Shown piece after piece: positions 17,863-27,277 of a stretch of DNA of 64,000 nt. The position numbers and the translations under genes are program-made. The number at the start of each line of letters is the position of its first letter. The stretch's first letter is position 1. The DNA is taken from NCBI RefSeq assembly GCF_024714495.1, contig NZ_JAMZMJ010000005.1, positions 186,001 through 250,000 on the forward strand, given 5' to 3'. The notes beneath the pieces are model-generated. The model saw only the letters and a list, made by a program, of their open reading frames with translations. It ran no database searches and was not told the DNA's origin. Source of the DNA: Marinoscillum pacificum (lineage in GTDB: Bacteria > Bacteroidota > Bacteroidia > Cytophagales > Cyclobacteriaceae).

Positions 17863-18707
17863 CCTGGATAATCGATTACTTCCTGACGAGCAGTACCTAA
17901 TCCTTCAATTCCCAACTCGATCACATCACCATGCTTCAAATATTTTGGAGGATTGAATCCAAGTCCAACTCCCGCTGGTGTACCTGTAGAAATGATATCA
18001 CCCGGCATTAGACTCATGAATTGAGACAAGTAAGAAATAACTTCCTGCACATTGAATACAAAGTCATTCGTGTTTCCATCCTGAACTTTCTCTCCATTCA
18101 GTTTCAACCACAAATTCAAGCTATTTGGATTGGCTACTTCATCACTGGTTACCAGGTACGGACCTAGCGGAGCAAACGTATCGCAGCTCTTTCCCTTCAC
18201 CCATTGACCACCACGCTCCAACTGAAATTCACGCTCGCTGACGTCATTGTGCAAAACATATCCTGCCACGTAATCCAAAGCTTCTTCTTTCGATACATAA
18301 CTTGCTTTTTTGCCAATCACCACGGCTAGCTCTACTTCCCAATCAGTCTTCACACTGTTCTTAGGAATGACAATTTGATCATTTGGTCCAACCACAGAAG
18401 AACTTGCCTTGAAAAACACCACTGGCTCCGTTGGAACAGCCATTCCACTCTCTTCAGCGTGTTTTCTGTAGTTCAAGCCAATGCAAATAATCTTGCCTGG
18501 TCGCTTCACAGGAGCTGCCAAACGTACATCTGCTGCTACCTGAGTAGCACTGGCTGCATCAAATGATTGCTGAAGCTTCTCAAGCCCTCCATCAGTGAAG
18601 AAATCCTCATCAAAATCCTGAACCAAATGGCTCACATCATATCTTACTCCTGCTACTTCCACTCCTGGTTTTTCTGAGCCAGGTACTCCAAATCGTATTA
18701 ACTTCAT
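17859..18707 (-). CDS. FAH-family 2,4-diketo-3-deoxy-L-fuconate/rhamnonate hydrolase
   Basis: A 282-residue fumarylacetoacetate hydrolase family protein with ICIGLNYRKHAEE, the metal site DWEVELAVVIG and HNDVSERE, and the C-terminal STGTPAGVGLG loop. In the deoxysugar pathway such enzymes split 2,4-diketo-3-deoxy-acid to pyruvate and L-lactate, matching the lldD gene in the same operon. The family also covers other diketo acids, so the assignment rests on context. Confidence 0.83.
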   Translation of the reverse strand: MKLIRFGVPGSEKPGVEVAGVRYDVSHLVQDFDEDFFTDGGLEKLQQSFDAASATQVAADVRLAAPVKRPGKIICIGLNYRKHAEESGMAVPTEPVVFFKASSSVVGPNDQIVIPKNSVKTDWEVELAVVIGKKASYVSKEEALDYVAGYVLHNDVSEREFQLERGGQWVKGKSCDTFAPLGPYLVTSDEVANPNSLNLWLKLNGEKVQDGNTNDFVFNVQEVISYLSQFMSLMPGDIISTGTPAGVGLGFNPPKYLKHGDVIELGIEGLGTARQEVIDYPG

Positions 18708-18728
18708 ATTCTTAATTTCCTATATCTA

Positions 18729-19508
18729 TTATGTATTGAGGGTCACAAAGCCACCATCAATTTTAAAATCACTACCGGTTATAAAAGAGGCTTCTTCAGA
18801 GCATAAGTACAGCACCAAACTCCCCATTTCATCAGGTTTTCCCATTCGACCAATTGGTTGCGTTTTAGAAAGTGTTTCAAACATCTCTTTCTCGTTTCCA
18901 GGATAGTTTTTAGCTAAAAACCCATCCACAAATGGTGTATGAACCCTTCCCGGAGAAATGCTATTGCACCGAATGCCATAGCTCAAACAATCCTTAGCCA
19001 CTGATAAAGTCATCGCGTGTACAGCTCCCTTGCTTGTAGAGTAGGCAAATCGATCAGAAATACCCACATGTGCCGCCACGGAAGAAAGGTTGACAATCGA
19101 TCCACCAGAGTTCTTCATAGCTTCCACTCCAGCCTTCAGCGTATTGAAAACTCCTTTAATGTTCACACTATAAATGCGATCAAAGTCTTCCACCGAAGTA
19201 GTGAGAATATTACCCACATGAGCAATGCCCGCATTATTAATCAAAATATCCAATGATCGACCTTTCAGAATGTCTCCAAACACCCTCTGAACTTCTTCAT
19301 GATCCGCCACATTGCACGAATGAGCCTCTGCTTTTCCGCCTGCAGCCTGAATTTCTTCCACTACCGCAATGGCACCATCCAGATTCAAATCCAAAATGAT
19401 GGATGTCGCTCCACTATCCGCCAAAGCCATCGCGATGGCTCTTCCTATTCCACTTCCACCACCAGTAATGATGGCCGTCTTATCCGTTAAATCAAACTTT
19501 TTACTCAT
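18729..19508 (-). CDS. SDR dehydrogenase, probable 2-keto-3-deoxy-L-fuconate/rhamnonate 4-dehydrogenase
   Basis: A 259-residue short-chain dehydrogenase with TGGGSGIG, NNAG, VNLSS and YSTSK catalytic motifs and an SPGRVHTPF segment. It overlaps the UxaA-type dehydratase gene by 4 bp and precedes the diketo-acid hydrolase gene, which is the order of the reactions. It should oxidise C4 of the 2-keto-3-deoxy acid. It is clearly distinct from the other SDR enzymes at 16250 and 23426. Confidence 0.82.
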   Translation of the reverse strand: MSKKFDLTDKTAIITGGGSGIGRAIAMALADSGATSIILDLNLDGAIAVVEEIQAAGGKAEAHSCNVADHEEVQRVFGDILKGRSLDILINNAGIAHVGNILTTSVEDFDRIYSVNIKGVFNTLKAGVEAMKNSGGSIVNLSSVAAHVGISDRFAYSTSKGAVHAMTLSVAKDCLSYGIRCNSISPGRVHTPFVDGFLAKNYPGNEKEMFETLSKTQPIGRMGKPDEMGSLVLYLCSEEASFITGSDFKIDGGFVTLNT

Positions 19509-21109
19509 AATGACACGCCTCTTTTCCAGGGTATAAAATCATTTTGTTCTAATTCCATTGCTTTGGTTGGTTCACCACTGGCTACAGCGATGATCTTTTC
19601 CAGCAACTCATTGCCTGCCTCTTCCAGCGATTTCCTTCCTTCCACCACTTCACCGGTATTCACATCAATAATGTCTTTCATTCGGTTGGCCAACTTGCTG
19701 TTGCTCGATACTTTGATGACTGGGGTAATCGGATTGCCTGTAGGTGTTCCTAATCCGGTGGTAAACAGGATAATATTGGCGCCTGAACCAGCCAGACCGG
19801 TAGTTGACTCCACATCATTACCTGGCGTACAAAGCAGGTTCAATCCAGCTTTGGTCACAGGCTCTGTATAATCCAAAATATCAGCAATAGGTGCCGTACC
19901 ACCTTTCTTAGCTGCACCGGCAGACTTAATTGCATCGGTGATCAAACCGTCTTTGATGTTGCCGGGACTTGGATTCATATCAAATCCACTGCCTACTGCT
20001 CGTGCATTGGCTTCATAGGCACGCTGAATAGTCACAAACTTCTCTGCCAATTCTTGCGTCTCACATCGGTTGATGATGTTTTGCTCCACTCCATTCAGTT
20101 CAGGGAACTCACTTAGAATCGTAGCTCCTTTCAGAGCCACCAACACATCAGATACATATCCTAAAACTGGATTGGCAGAAATGCCTGAAAATCCATCAGA
20201 TCCACCACACTCCAATCCCACTACCAACTTATCCAAAGTAGCTGGCTGACGTTTGATCTCATTGGCTTTCGCCAGTTCCTTCAAGGTATCGGATATCGCC
20301 TGAGTGATCAACTCTTCTTCGGAAGCAAGCTGTTGCTGCTCGAAGTATAATACTGGCTTTTCACTTCCGGTGTATAGTTCCTTTTGAATGGTTTGAAACC
20401 AATCTGCTTGCGCATGCTGGCAGCCCAGACTCAACACGGTAGCTCCGGCTACATTCGGATGATGCACATATCCAGCTAACAATCGCAATAATGTCTCAGC
20501 ATCCTGGCGTGTGCCACCACAACCTCCATGATGATATAAGAATTTGATACCATCAACATTTGGGAACACCCGCTCAGTCGAATAAGTAATAGTGGAAACA
20601 GTGCTTGATAGTTGTTGGCTCACTAAACTTTCGTATTTATTGGGTTTGTAATACCCCAACTGCTTCACCAACGCCTCCTCGATAACTTTGAGGTTTCGGT
20701 TTTCACAAAACACCAGCGGAATGAACAACCAGTAATTAGCTGTTCCTACTTTCCCATTGGATCGATGGTATCCTTGAAATGTTCTGTCTTTCCAGGTATC
20801 GATCACGGGAGAATTCCAATCATAGGCTTCGCGATTATCCAATGATAAAGGCTCCGCATAATGCACGGTGTTTTGGGTGGTCAACAATGACCCGGATGGC
20901 AAATCCTTTTGGACAATCCCAACAGGAACACCATACATAATGACCTGATCACCTTTCGCCAGATCAGTATCCAGTAGTTTGTGCTTTTGGGGAATCGCAT
21001 CCTTGAGGGATAGCTCTTTGTTCTTATACGAAGCAACTCCTGGTCCCAGGTCTTTTAGGGCAACCAGCACGTTATCTCGCTCATCAATTTTCAATAGTAG
21101 TTGTTCCAT
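19505..21109 (-). CDS. UxaA-family dehydratase in the deoxysugar operon (candidate L-fuconate/L-rhamnonate dehydratase)
   Basis: A 534-residue full-length UxaA paralogue; start at 21109 chosen by alignment to UxaA (MEQLLLKIDERDNVLVALKDL against MRQAITINESDDVAVALNDL). It keeps the motifs HHGGCGGTRQD, LGCQHAQ, LECGGSDGFSG and the identical C-terminus DFIPWKRGVSL, and is by eye well over half identical to 4324-5973. First gene of the operon and the only dehydratase in it, so it most likely dehydrates the six-carbon deoxy-aldonate, a step normally done by enolase-superfamily enzymes. An altronate dehydratase duplicate is the alternative. Confidence 0.82.
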   Translation of the reverse strand: MEQLLLKIDERDNVLVALKDLGPGVASYKNKELSLKDAIPQKHKLLDTDLAKGDQVIMYGVPVGIVQKDLPSGSLLTTQNTVHYAEPLSLDNREAYDWNSPVIDTWKDRTFQGYHRSNGKVGTANYWLFIPLVFCENRNLKVIEEALVKQLGYYKPNKYESLVSQQLSSTVSTITYSTERVFPNVDGIKFLYHHGGCGGTRQDAETLLRLLAGYVHHPNVAGATVLSLGCQHAQADWFQTIQKELYTGSEKPVLYFEQQQLASEEELITQAISDTLKELAKANEIKRQPATLDKLVVGLECGGSDGFSGISANPVLGYVSDVLVALKGATILSEFPELNGVEQNIINRCETQELAEKFVTIQRAYEANARAVGSGFDMNPSPGNIKDGLITDAIKSAGAAKKGGTAPIADILDYTEPVTKAGLNLLCTPGNDVESTTGLAGSGANIILFTTGLGTPTGNPITPVIKVSSNSKLANRMKDIIDVNTGEVVEGRKSLEEAGNELLEKIIAVASGEPTKAMELEQNDFIPWKRGVSL

Positions 21110-21193
21110 TGTCGTGTATATGTCTCCGCCAGACATTTTACATATATACAAAGACGTCTGATCGATTCTCAGAAAAACAGCCTATAATTGCTA

Positions 21194-21209
21194 TGCACAC
21201 TTGTGCGCA
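21194..21209. promoter_or_regulatory. Candidate operator upstream of the second lacI gene
   Basis: TGCACACTTGTGCGCA is a 16-bp inverted repeat with two mismatched positions. It ends 8 bp before the regulator start codon and lies in the 108-bp divergent region between the UxaA-type gene and lacI. It differs from the GCAATCG operators, as expected for a different regulator. Confidence 0.4.
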
Positions 21210-21217
21210 AATACAAA

Positions 21218-22225
21218 ATGGCTCGCTATACCACCATAACTGAAATCGCCAAGAGACTGGGAATCTCCCACTCTACGGTCAGTCGTGCGCTCAATGATCA
21301 TCCACGAATCAGTGAAGCGACCAAACAAAAGGTTCAGGAACTGGCAAAGCAATTGGGCTATCAGCGCAACACTTCCGCACATGCCTTCAACAAGGGACAG
21401 AGTAAGATGATCGGAATCATTGTGCCTGATTTAAGTACTCATTTTTTTGCGAAGGTCGTTCGAGGTGTACAGTCGGTACTGTCTCAGCAGGGCTACTGTA
21501 TGTTGTTGTTTGATACATCGGAAAGTATGCAACGAGAATCAGAAGCCATTGCGAGCTGCATTGCGCATCGGGTAGATGGAGTTTTGGCAGCCATCTCCAT
21601 GGAAACGAATGCCTTTGAGCATTTCCAACAACTTAGTCAACACGAAGTTCCGTTAGTGTTTTATGATCGGGTGGCCAATTTCCTGCCAGTGCCAAAGGTG
21701 ATTAGTAATGACTATCAGGCGGCTTTTGATGCAACGAATCATCTCATCGATCGAGGATGCAAAAACATTGCGCACATTACAGCTAGTATCAACCTCAACA
21801 ATAGTAATAACCGGTTGTATGGTTACATGGATGCACTAAGCGCAGCTAATCTGGAAGTTCAGGAGGACATGATTCACTATTACCGCATGCAACCCGAATC
21901 GATTGATTTGTTCATAGAGTCACTGCTCCACAAACATCCGGAAGTAGATGGGATCTTCGTATTCAACGATTACTCGGCTAACTACACCGTCAACGTATTG
22001 CGACAGCACGGCAAGCAAGTTCCTGAAGACATAGCCGTGATGGGATTTTCTGATGAGCCAGTAGCAACTCATATGACACCTCAGCTATCCACCATGAAAC
22101 AGGCGGGAGAAAAAATGGGCCAACTTGCGGCCCAAAAAATACTATCTATCATTCAAAATGAAGAACCTATGGTTGATGAGAAGATCATCATCAACCCGGA
22201 ACTGATCGTGCGAGCAAGTACCTAA
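21218..22225 (+). CDS. LacI family regulator of the deoxysugar operon
   Basis: A 335-residue LacI/GalR regulator with helix-turn-helix ITEIAKRLGISHSTVSRALN, hinge YQRNTSAHAFNKG and effector domain starting IIGIIVPD. I take ATG at 21218 (MARYTTITEIA) rather than the TTG 30 bp upstream because the helix-turn-helix then begins at the usual residue and the upstream frame covers the candidate operator. Divergent from the deoxysugar operon, so it probably responds to that sugar or an intermediate. Confidence 0.9.
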   Translation: MARYTTITEIAKRLGISHSTVSRALNDHPRISEATKQKVQELAKQLGYQRNTSAHAFNKGQSKMIGIIVPDLSTHFFAKVVRGVQSVLSQQGYCMLLFDTSESMQRESEAIASCIAHRVDGVLAAISMETNAFEHFQQLSQHEVPLVFYDRVANFLPVPKVISNDYQAAFDATNHLIDRGCKNIAHITASINLNNSNNRLYGYMDALSAANLEVQEDMIHYYRMQPESIDLFIESLLHKHPEVDGIFVFNDYSANYTVNVLRQHGKQVPEDIAVMGFSDEPVATHMTPQLSTMKQAGEKMGQLAAQKILSIIQNEEPMVDEKIIINPELIVRAST

Positions 22226-22228
22226 ATA

Positions 22229-23413
22229 TTACTTGCCCATAGACTTTCTAATGCCTAATTCTAATCCGCGAAGCTCAGCCAACCCTCTCAATCGACCGAT
22301 AGCAGAATAACCTGGATTGGTTTGCTTGCTCAAATCATCCAACATCTGGTGACCGTGATCTGGACGTATTGGCATTTTGTAATAAATACCAGCTGATTTG
22401 CGCTTCTCCTGCTCTTCTACCAGGGCTTTCATCACGCCGTACATGTCCACATCGCCATCCAAATGATCTGCTTCATAGAAGTTGCCACTGGCATCTCGTT
22501 TGGTTGCTCTCAAATGAATAAAGTTCACTTTATGCCCTAAGCGCTGCACCATTCCGACCAGGTCATTGTCTGGACGCACGCCATAAGATCCCGTGCAGAA
22601 GCACAAACCATTGTAAAAACTGTCGTAAGCATCCAGTAGTTGCACAGCATCTGCCTCTGTGCTCACTACACGTGGCAAGCCTAAAATTGGGAATGGAGGA
22701 TCATCCGGGTGAATGGTCATCATCACTCCTGCCTCTTCCGCAGCTGGAATAATTGCTTTCAGGAAATCATACAGATTGGCTCTAAGTCCTTGCTCTCCTA
22801 CTTCTGCATAGGTATCCAAAACTGCTTGAAACTGTTCCAGCGTATAGCCTTCTTCCGCTCCTGGAAGTCCCGCAATGATGTTCTTCACCAACAAGTCTCG
22901 TTGTGCAGTACTCATTTGATCCAATACCTGCTCCGCCTTCATGATCTGACTTCTGGAATAAGCTGTTTCAGCATCAGGTCGCTTTAATAAAAACAACTCA
23001 AAGGCTGCAAACTGTGCGGCATCAAATCGCAATGCTTTCGAACCGTCCGGCAACTCATAGGCCAAATCTGTTCGCGTCCAGTCCAACACCGGCATGAAAT
23101 TGTAGCACACAGTGTCGATTCCGCACTTACCCAGATTGCGAATGCTTTGATTGTAATTTTCAATGTATTGCAGGTAGTTGCCTGTGCGCTTCTTGATGTC
23201 TTCGTGCACTGGAATACTCTCCACCACACTCCAGACAAGACCTGCAGCTTCTACCTCCGCTTTGCGCTTGTTGATTTCTTCAACCGTCCACACTTGCCCA
23301 TTGGGAATGTGGTGCAAAGCCGTCACTATTCCTGTAGCTCCGGCCATTCGTATATGTGACAATGGCACCGGATCCTTCGGTCCGTACCATCTCCAGGTTT
23401 GTTCTAATCCCAT
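22229..23413 (-). CDS. uxuA: Mannonate dehydratase
   Basis: A 394-residue UxuA protein ([25 protein letters not shown] start, typical for the family; [12 protein letters not shown] and [10 protein letters not shown] metal-site region, [10 protein letters not shown] near the C-terminus). It dehydrates D-mannonate to 2-keto-3-deoxygluconate in D-glucuronate catabolism. It follows the SDR gene at 12 bp. Its stop codon is 3 bp from the convergent stop of lacI. Confidence 0.93.
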   Translation of the reverse strand: MGLEQTWRWYGPKDPVPLSHIRMAGATGIVTALHHIPNGQVWTVEEINKRKAEVEAAGLVWSVVESIPVHEDIKKRTGNYLQYIENYNQSIRNLGKCGIDTVCYNFMPVLDWTRTDLAYELPDGSKALRFDAAQFAAFELFLLKRPDAETAYSRSQIMKAEQVLDQMSTAQRDLLVKNIIAGLPGAEEGYTLEQFQAVLDTYAEVGEQGLRANLYDFLKAIIPAAEEAGVMMTIHPDDPPFPILGLPRVVSTEADAVQLLDAYDSFYNGLCFCTGSYGVRPDNDLVGMVQRLGHKVNFIHLRATKRDASGNFYEADHLDGDVDMYGVMKALVEEQEKRKSAGIYYKMPIRPDHGHQMLDDLSKQTNPGYSAIGRLRGLAELRGLELGIRKSMGK

Positions 23414-23425
23414 GTTGTAATGTTG

Positions 23426-24259
23426 TTAAACGCCACTGTAAGCACTAAATCCTCCGTCAATCGGGATCACCACTCCGGTCACAAAAGCCGAAGCTGGATC
23501 ACACAACCAAAGCAGCGTGCTGTTTAAATCCTCAGGGTTACCAAAGCGTCCCATTGGGGTTTGACTCAATATTTTATTTCCACGCTCCGTCAAGGATCCA
23601 TCAGCTTGCGTTAACAAACTACGGTTTTGATCGGTCAGGAAAAAGCCTGGCGCCAACGCATTGACGCGCACACCGATTTTGGCAAAATGCACCGCCAACC
23701 ACTGCGTGAAGTTGCTAACCGCTGCTTTCGCTCCGCTATAAGCCGGAATCTTCGTCAATGGCGTAAAGGCGTTCATGGAAGAAATGTTGATAATAGAACA
23801 TCCCTCTTTGCCAATCATGTCTTTGCTAAATACCTGTGTAGGAATGAGTGTACCCAAAAAATTGAGGTTAAAGACAAACTCAATGCCTTTTGGATCCAAA
23901 TCAAAAAAGGTAGTCAGATCGGTTTTTTCCAGATCATCTGGACTGAAATGCTCCGTTGAAGTGGTTCCTTTCGGATGGTTACCTCCAGCTCCATTGACCA
24001 AAATATCGCATGGTCCCAACTGGCTCAAGACTTCCTGATGTGCAGCTTCCATCGCCTCTTTATCGAGTACGTTGGCTGCTACGCCTATTGCAGTGCCACC
24101 AGCTTGAGTAATCTCATCTGCCAGCTGATCAGCAGCTTCTTTTCGTAGATCGAGTATCGCCAATTTGGCTCCTTGTCTGGCCAGGGTTTTAGCCAGCTCG
24201 CCGCAAAGGATACCGCCTCCGCCGGTGACCACAGCCACCTTATCTTTCATCATATTCAT
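23426..24259 (-). CDS. SDR-type D-mannonate oxidoreductase (fructuronate reductase)
   Basis: A 277-residue short-chain dehydrogenase with TGGGGILCGELAK, NGAGGNHP and Y-x-x-x-K in AYSGAKAA. Its long loop (TTFFDLDPKGIEFVFNLNFLGT) is typical of the SDR proteins found beside uxuA, which replace the classical UxuB and interconvert D-fructuronate and D-mannonate. Start may be any of three closely spaced methionines (24259, 24253, 24250). Operon: DUF4861, this gene, uxuA. Confidence 0.83.
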   Translation of the reverse strand: MNMMKDKVAVVTGGGGILCGELAKTLARQGAKLAILDLRKEAADQLADEITQAGGTAIGVAANVLDKEAMEAAHQEVLSQLGPCDILVNGAGGNHPKGTTSTEHFSPDDLEKTDLTTFFDLDPKGIEFVFNLNFLGTLIPTQVFSKDMIGKEGCSIINISSMNAFTPLTKIPAYSGAKAAVSNFTQWLAVHFAKIGVRVNALAPGFFLTDQNRSLLTQADGSLTERGNKILSQTPMGRFGNPEDLNSTLLWLCDPASAFVTGVVIPIDGGFSAYSGV

Positions 24260-24302
24260 ATATAGGTCTTTTCCGGAAATCCGGTTGTATGTTCAAACTA
24301 GT

Positions 24303-25526
24303 TTATTGAATCGAAACTGACACAGCAGTCGATAGCTCCACTGCCTCGGCTTTTAGAGCCGCTTCAAATGTATCAGAATTTTTGAAGCCCGCATTTTCCA
24401 ACTCCCAGCCAGCTACAAAGTGAAACACATACTTGCCAGATGGATTGGGCTGAAGCAATGAGGTATAAGTGTCCGTTACATCGATGCTGTTCATGCTGTC
24501 CGCATTGTCAAATGACAGAAAGTTGTCGTTTGGGACCAACAATCCCATGCCCAAAACATCGTGATTTTCACTCTGCTCACCATGGGTATAGAGAATCTGA
24601 TAAGCTCCAGAGGAAGTCTCCTGCTTACCGACCTTTTTCAGGTTCACAATTCCGGTCAGCAACGTATCTCCATCATTTGGAGCCAGCGAAATCTCAGACT
24701 GAAAGGAGCGCTTTCCTGCCCAAATGCTGATGCGTTCGGTAAGATCGTAGTTCGTACCTGCTACTTCCCATCCAGTATACTTCAAGTCAAAAACCGATCT
24801 CACCGGACCTTCTGTGATCACTTTATAGGAAGCAGTGCCCGTTTCACCCAAACGATAAATGGTGTCATTTTTCAGCATGGCCAATGCTCCTGAACCCAAT
24901 GAGTTGCCCACCTTCAGCACATCCATCCCCCAGGATTCATCCAGCTCGTGGTAACTATCAGAAAGTCCAATGTTATTCACATACAATTGAGGGTTGGTTT
25001 TACCAAAAATGTCTTTCCCATTTCGGCGATCGAAGTAAGTCCGAAAAGCCACCAAATCACTTTCCCAACCCGGACCTTCGTATTGATACAAATACGGCAA
25101 ACTCTGTGGCTCATGATCTTTCGGTCGCACTGCTTCATTCTGTTCAGCAAACTGCTCATTGCGCTCGGGACTCACACCCAGGTACACCTGCGTCTTTGGT
25201 TCGTAGCTAGGCTCCGATTCCACGGGCTTCATAATGAGTTTAGTATCTGCATTGGGAACCAAATCCACTTCAAAAACCACCTCATCCCATTGTCCATCGC
25301 CATCCAAATCATCGAACTGTACAGGAATCTCCTGATCGGCCAGTAAAAGCTTGAAATATTCGCTTTCAGTGGAACCAACTTCTGCTCTTGATAGAATCAC
25401 GCGTAAGTTTTCTACAGACGCATCGCCAACATTGGAAATGATCAAAGTGGATTCATTGGACTCACAAGCACTTAAGGAGACCATTATGGCCATCGACACG
25501 AGGATTGGGTGTATAAACTTCATCAT
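24303..25526 (-). CDS. Second DUF4861 family lipoprotein
   Basis: A 407-residue paralogue of 291-1490 with lipoprotein signal ending LSAC (Cys21), the D73-x-D75-x-D77-G78 loop, QYEGPGWESD, RNGKDIFGKTNP and the YHELDESWGMDVLKVG block. It is the first gene of the unit with the SDR and uxuA, 43 bp upstream of the SDR start. Its link to mannonate/glucuronate genes, while the other copy sits beside galacturonate genes, hints that each acts on oligosaccharides feeding the adjacent uronate route (inference). Confidence 0.8.
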   Translation of the reverse strand: MMKFIHPILVSMAIMVSLSACESNESTLIISNVGDASVENLRVILSRAEVGSTESEYFKLLLADQEIPVQFDDLDGDGQWDEVVFEVDLVPNADTKLIMKPVESEPSYEPKTQVYLGVSPERNEQFAEQNEAVRPKDHEPQSLPYLYQYEGPGWESDLVAFRTYFDRRNGKDIFGKTNPQLYVNNIGLSDSYHELDESWGMDVLKVGNSLGSGALAMLKNDTIYRLGETGTASYKVITEGPVRSVFDLKYTGWEVAGTNYDLTERISIWAGKRSFQSEISLAPNDGDTLLTGIVNLKKVGKQETSSGAYQILYTHGEQSENHDVLGMGLLVPNDNFLSFDNADSMNSIDVTDTYTSLLQPNPSGKYVFHFVAGWELENAGFKNSDTFEAALKAEAVELSTAVSVSIQ

Positions 25527-25746
25527 TGGATTTAATTATTCTATGTAATTTATACACACTTAACCGAAATACATATACCGTACACAATTCTCTACCTAAT
25601 CTGTACGATTTTACTCCTGCCACCTCATTCGAAAGATTTCTGGATTTACCCAACTTTTCAGAATGTACTCACCTACCCCACTGCTGGATAATCAGGCTGA
25701 TCAATGCCAGTAACTATGCAAGGTCACGATTATACAACTAACAAAA

Positions 25747-27015
25747 ATGAAAATGCAAACATCAAGACTATTGAAAACGGCAAGTATGATCTGCTTGCTG
25801 GCTTTTGTATCTGTAAACCTGATCAGCTGCGGTGAAGATGAAGGCGGGAATGATCCACGAATCCCGGTGGTGCTCTCGTTTTCTCCAGACAGTGGTGAGC
25901 CAGGCGATAATGTAACGATTACTGGAACAGACCTGGATGATGCTACCGGCGTAACGATTGGTGGAGGAAATGCGGTGATTGTTTCCAACTCGTCTACAGA
26001 AGTGGTGGCAACAGTTCCTGAAGGGGCCTCAACTGGCAAAATCAATGTAAGTACTGCTGGAGGTGTTGGTCAAAGTGCTGGCGACTTCACCGTGATTGTG
26101 ATTGGTGCAGCTACGGTAGCATCTGTTTCTCCTATTTCAGGACAAGTAGGTGATAACATCACGGTAACGGGCACCGACATGGCGACCGTTTCTTCGGTGA
26201 AAGTGGGTGACATAGAAGCCACGGTAGTGGGAACTACGGACGAAACCGTAGAATTCACGATTCCGGAAGGTGCAGAGATTGGAGCAAGTAGCTTAACGAT
26301 CACCAACACGGGTGGTACAACGACCACTTCTACTGATGCTGTGGAGTTTTATGTATTCAAAACCAACGCTGACCTGATGATGACCTTCGACGGTGAGCAA
26401 ACAGGTATTTTCACGGGTTCTCCAGACCCAGAAGAATCTACGATCTATGGTACATCTGACGATGCAACGGTACAGTCTGAGGCTGCAGCGCTTCCTGAAG
26501 CGATCGATGGAAACTTCTTCCAGTTTGAAGGGTACAGCTCTACAGACATCTCTGGCAACTATGCAACCATCGTACAAAACACCTCTGCACTACCAGCTGG
26601 TACATATGCAGAGTTTTTGGCAGGAGCATCCGAAAATGACATCTATTTCAACATTCAGATCAATGTAGGAGACTTGCCTGCAGACTATGATGGCGCGTTG
26701 TTTGGCTTACGTTTCCGATTTGATGGTGACGACTATGAGTTTACCCCCACTCCAACGGAGCTGACAGAGCTTGGCTTTGCGGCAGATGACAATGGCTGGT
26801 GGAACCTTTCCATTCCTGCTACATTGTTTGATGACGATGCAGCACTCGGCACATTTGCTTTCACAGATCTGCAGCGTGTAGGTGTGGCAGTAAGAAGAAA
26901 CTATGGCTCTGGCGGAACTGCCGGACAGCAAGTAACTGAAGCGGATGGTGGTGTGTTCTACTCACAGAGTGTAGACAATGTGATCGTTACAGTAGGCGGA
27001 CCATATAGCTACTAA
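25747..27015 (+). CDS. IPT/TIG-domain surface lipoprotein, probable glycan-binding protein
   Basis: A 422-residue lipoprotein (signal ending LISC, Cys27). Two tandem IPT/TIG immunoglobulin-like domains follow (SFSPDSGEPGDNVTITGTDL and SVSPISGQVGDNITVTGTDM, about residues 35-120 and 120-205), then a C-terminal region of about 215 residues rich in Asp, Gly and aromatic residues that could bind a glycan. This layout is that of SusE/F-position surface glycan-binding proteins, but no SusC/SusD pair is adjacent. Base composition is richer in G and C than the island to its right. Starts at 25747 or 25753. Confidence 0.7.
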   Translation: MKMQTSRLLKTASMICLLAFVSVNLISCGEDEGGNDPRIPVVLSFSPDSGEPGDNVTITGTDLDDATGVTIGGGNAVIVSNSSTEVVATVPEGASTGKINVSTAGGVGQSAGDFTVIVIGAATVASVSPISGQVGDNITVTGTDMATVSSVKVGDIEATVVGTTDETVEFTIPEGAEIGASSLTITNTGGTTTTSTDAVEFYVFKTNADLMMTFDGEQTGIFTGSPDPEESTIYGTSDDATVQSEAAALPEAIDGNFFQFEGYSSTDISGNYATIVQNTSALPAGTYAEFLAGASENDIYFNIQINVGDLPADYDGALFGLRFRFDGDDYEFTPTPTELTELGFAADDNGWWNLSIPATLFDDDAALGTFAFTDLQRVGVAVRRNYGSGGTAGQQVTEADGGVFYSQSVDNVIVTVGGPYSY

Positions 27016-27036
27016 AAGAAAACAATTTCCAAAGTG

Positions 27037-27067
27037 AAGGTGGGGCAGCAATGTCCTGCCTTTTTTT
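27037..27067 (+). terminator. Terminator after the IPT/TIG gene
   Basis: AAGGTGGGGCA pairs with TGTCCTGCCTT (11 bp with G-U pairs) and is followed by T7. Confidence 0.75.
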
Positions 27068-27080
27068 GTTCGGAAGAATA

Positions 27081-27277
27081 TAGACTTGAGACAAAAGACA
27101 TTAGACTTTTTGTACTTTCAAATCATAGAACTTAAAACCTAAACCCCCATTTCTCTGCTGTACGACCAACCCAAAACTCCTCCCCTCCGCTCTCTCATTT
27201 TCTCCGCGGTTTCATCTAGACGCTAGACCTGAGACACTAGACACGAAAAACCTAAAACATAGAACTTTAAACCTAGC
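27081..27277. repeat. AGAC-rich degenerate repeat, left flank of the AIPR island
   Basis: Short units of the form TAGAC or GAGAC recur at 27081-27106 and 27217-27244, along with two copies of a CATAGAACTTnAAACCTA element (27124-27144 and near 27257-27277). The same family occurs at 33430-33470. The gene-free stretch 27016-27540 otherwise shows nothing coding; it turns strongly AT-rich after 27400. Confidence 0.6.

Noticed and set aside
24440-24893. Opposite-strand frames inside the second DUF4861 gene
   Set aside because: They are shadows of a clear family gene, with no start context or recognisable product.
26070-26577. Minus-strand frames in the IPT/TIG gene
   Set aside because: Biased codon use of the real gene produces them; the plus-strand frame has a lipoprotein signal and two TIG domains.
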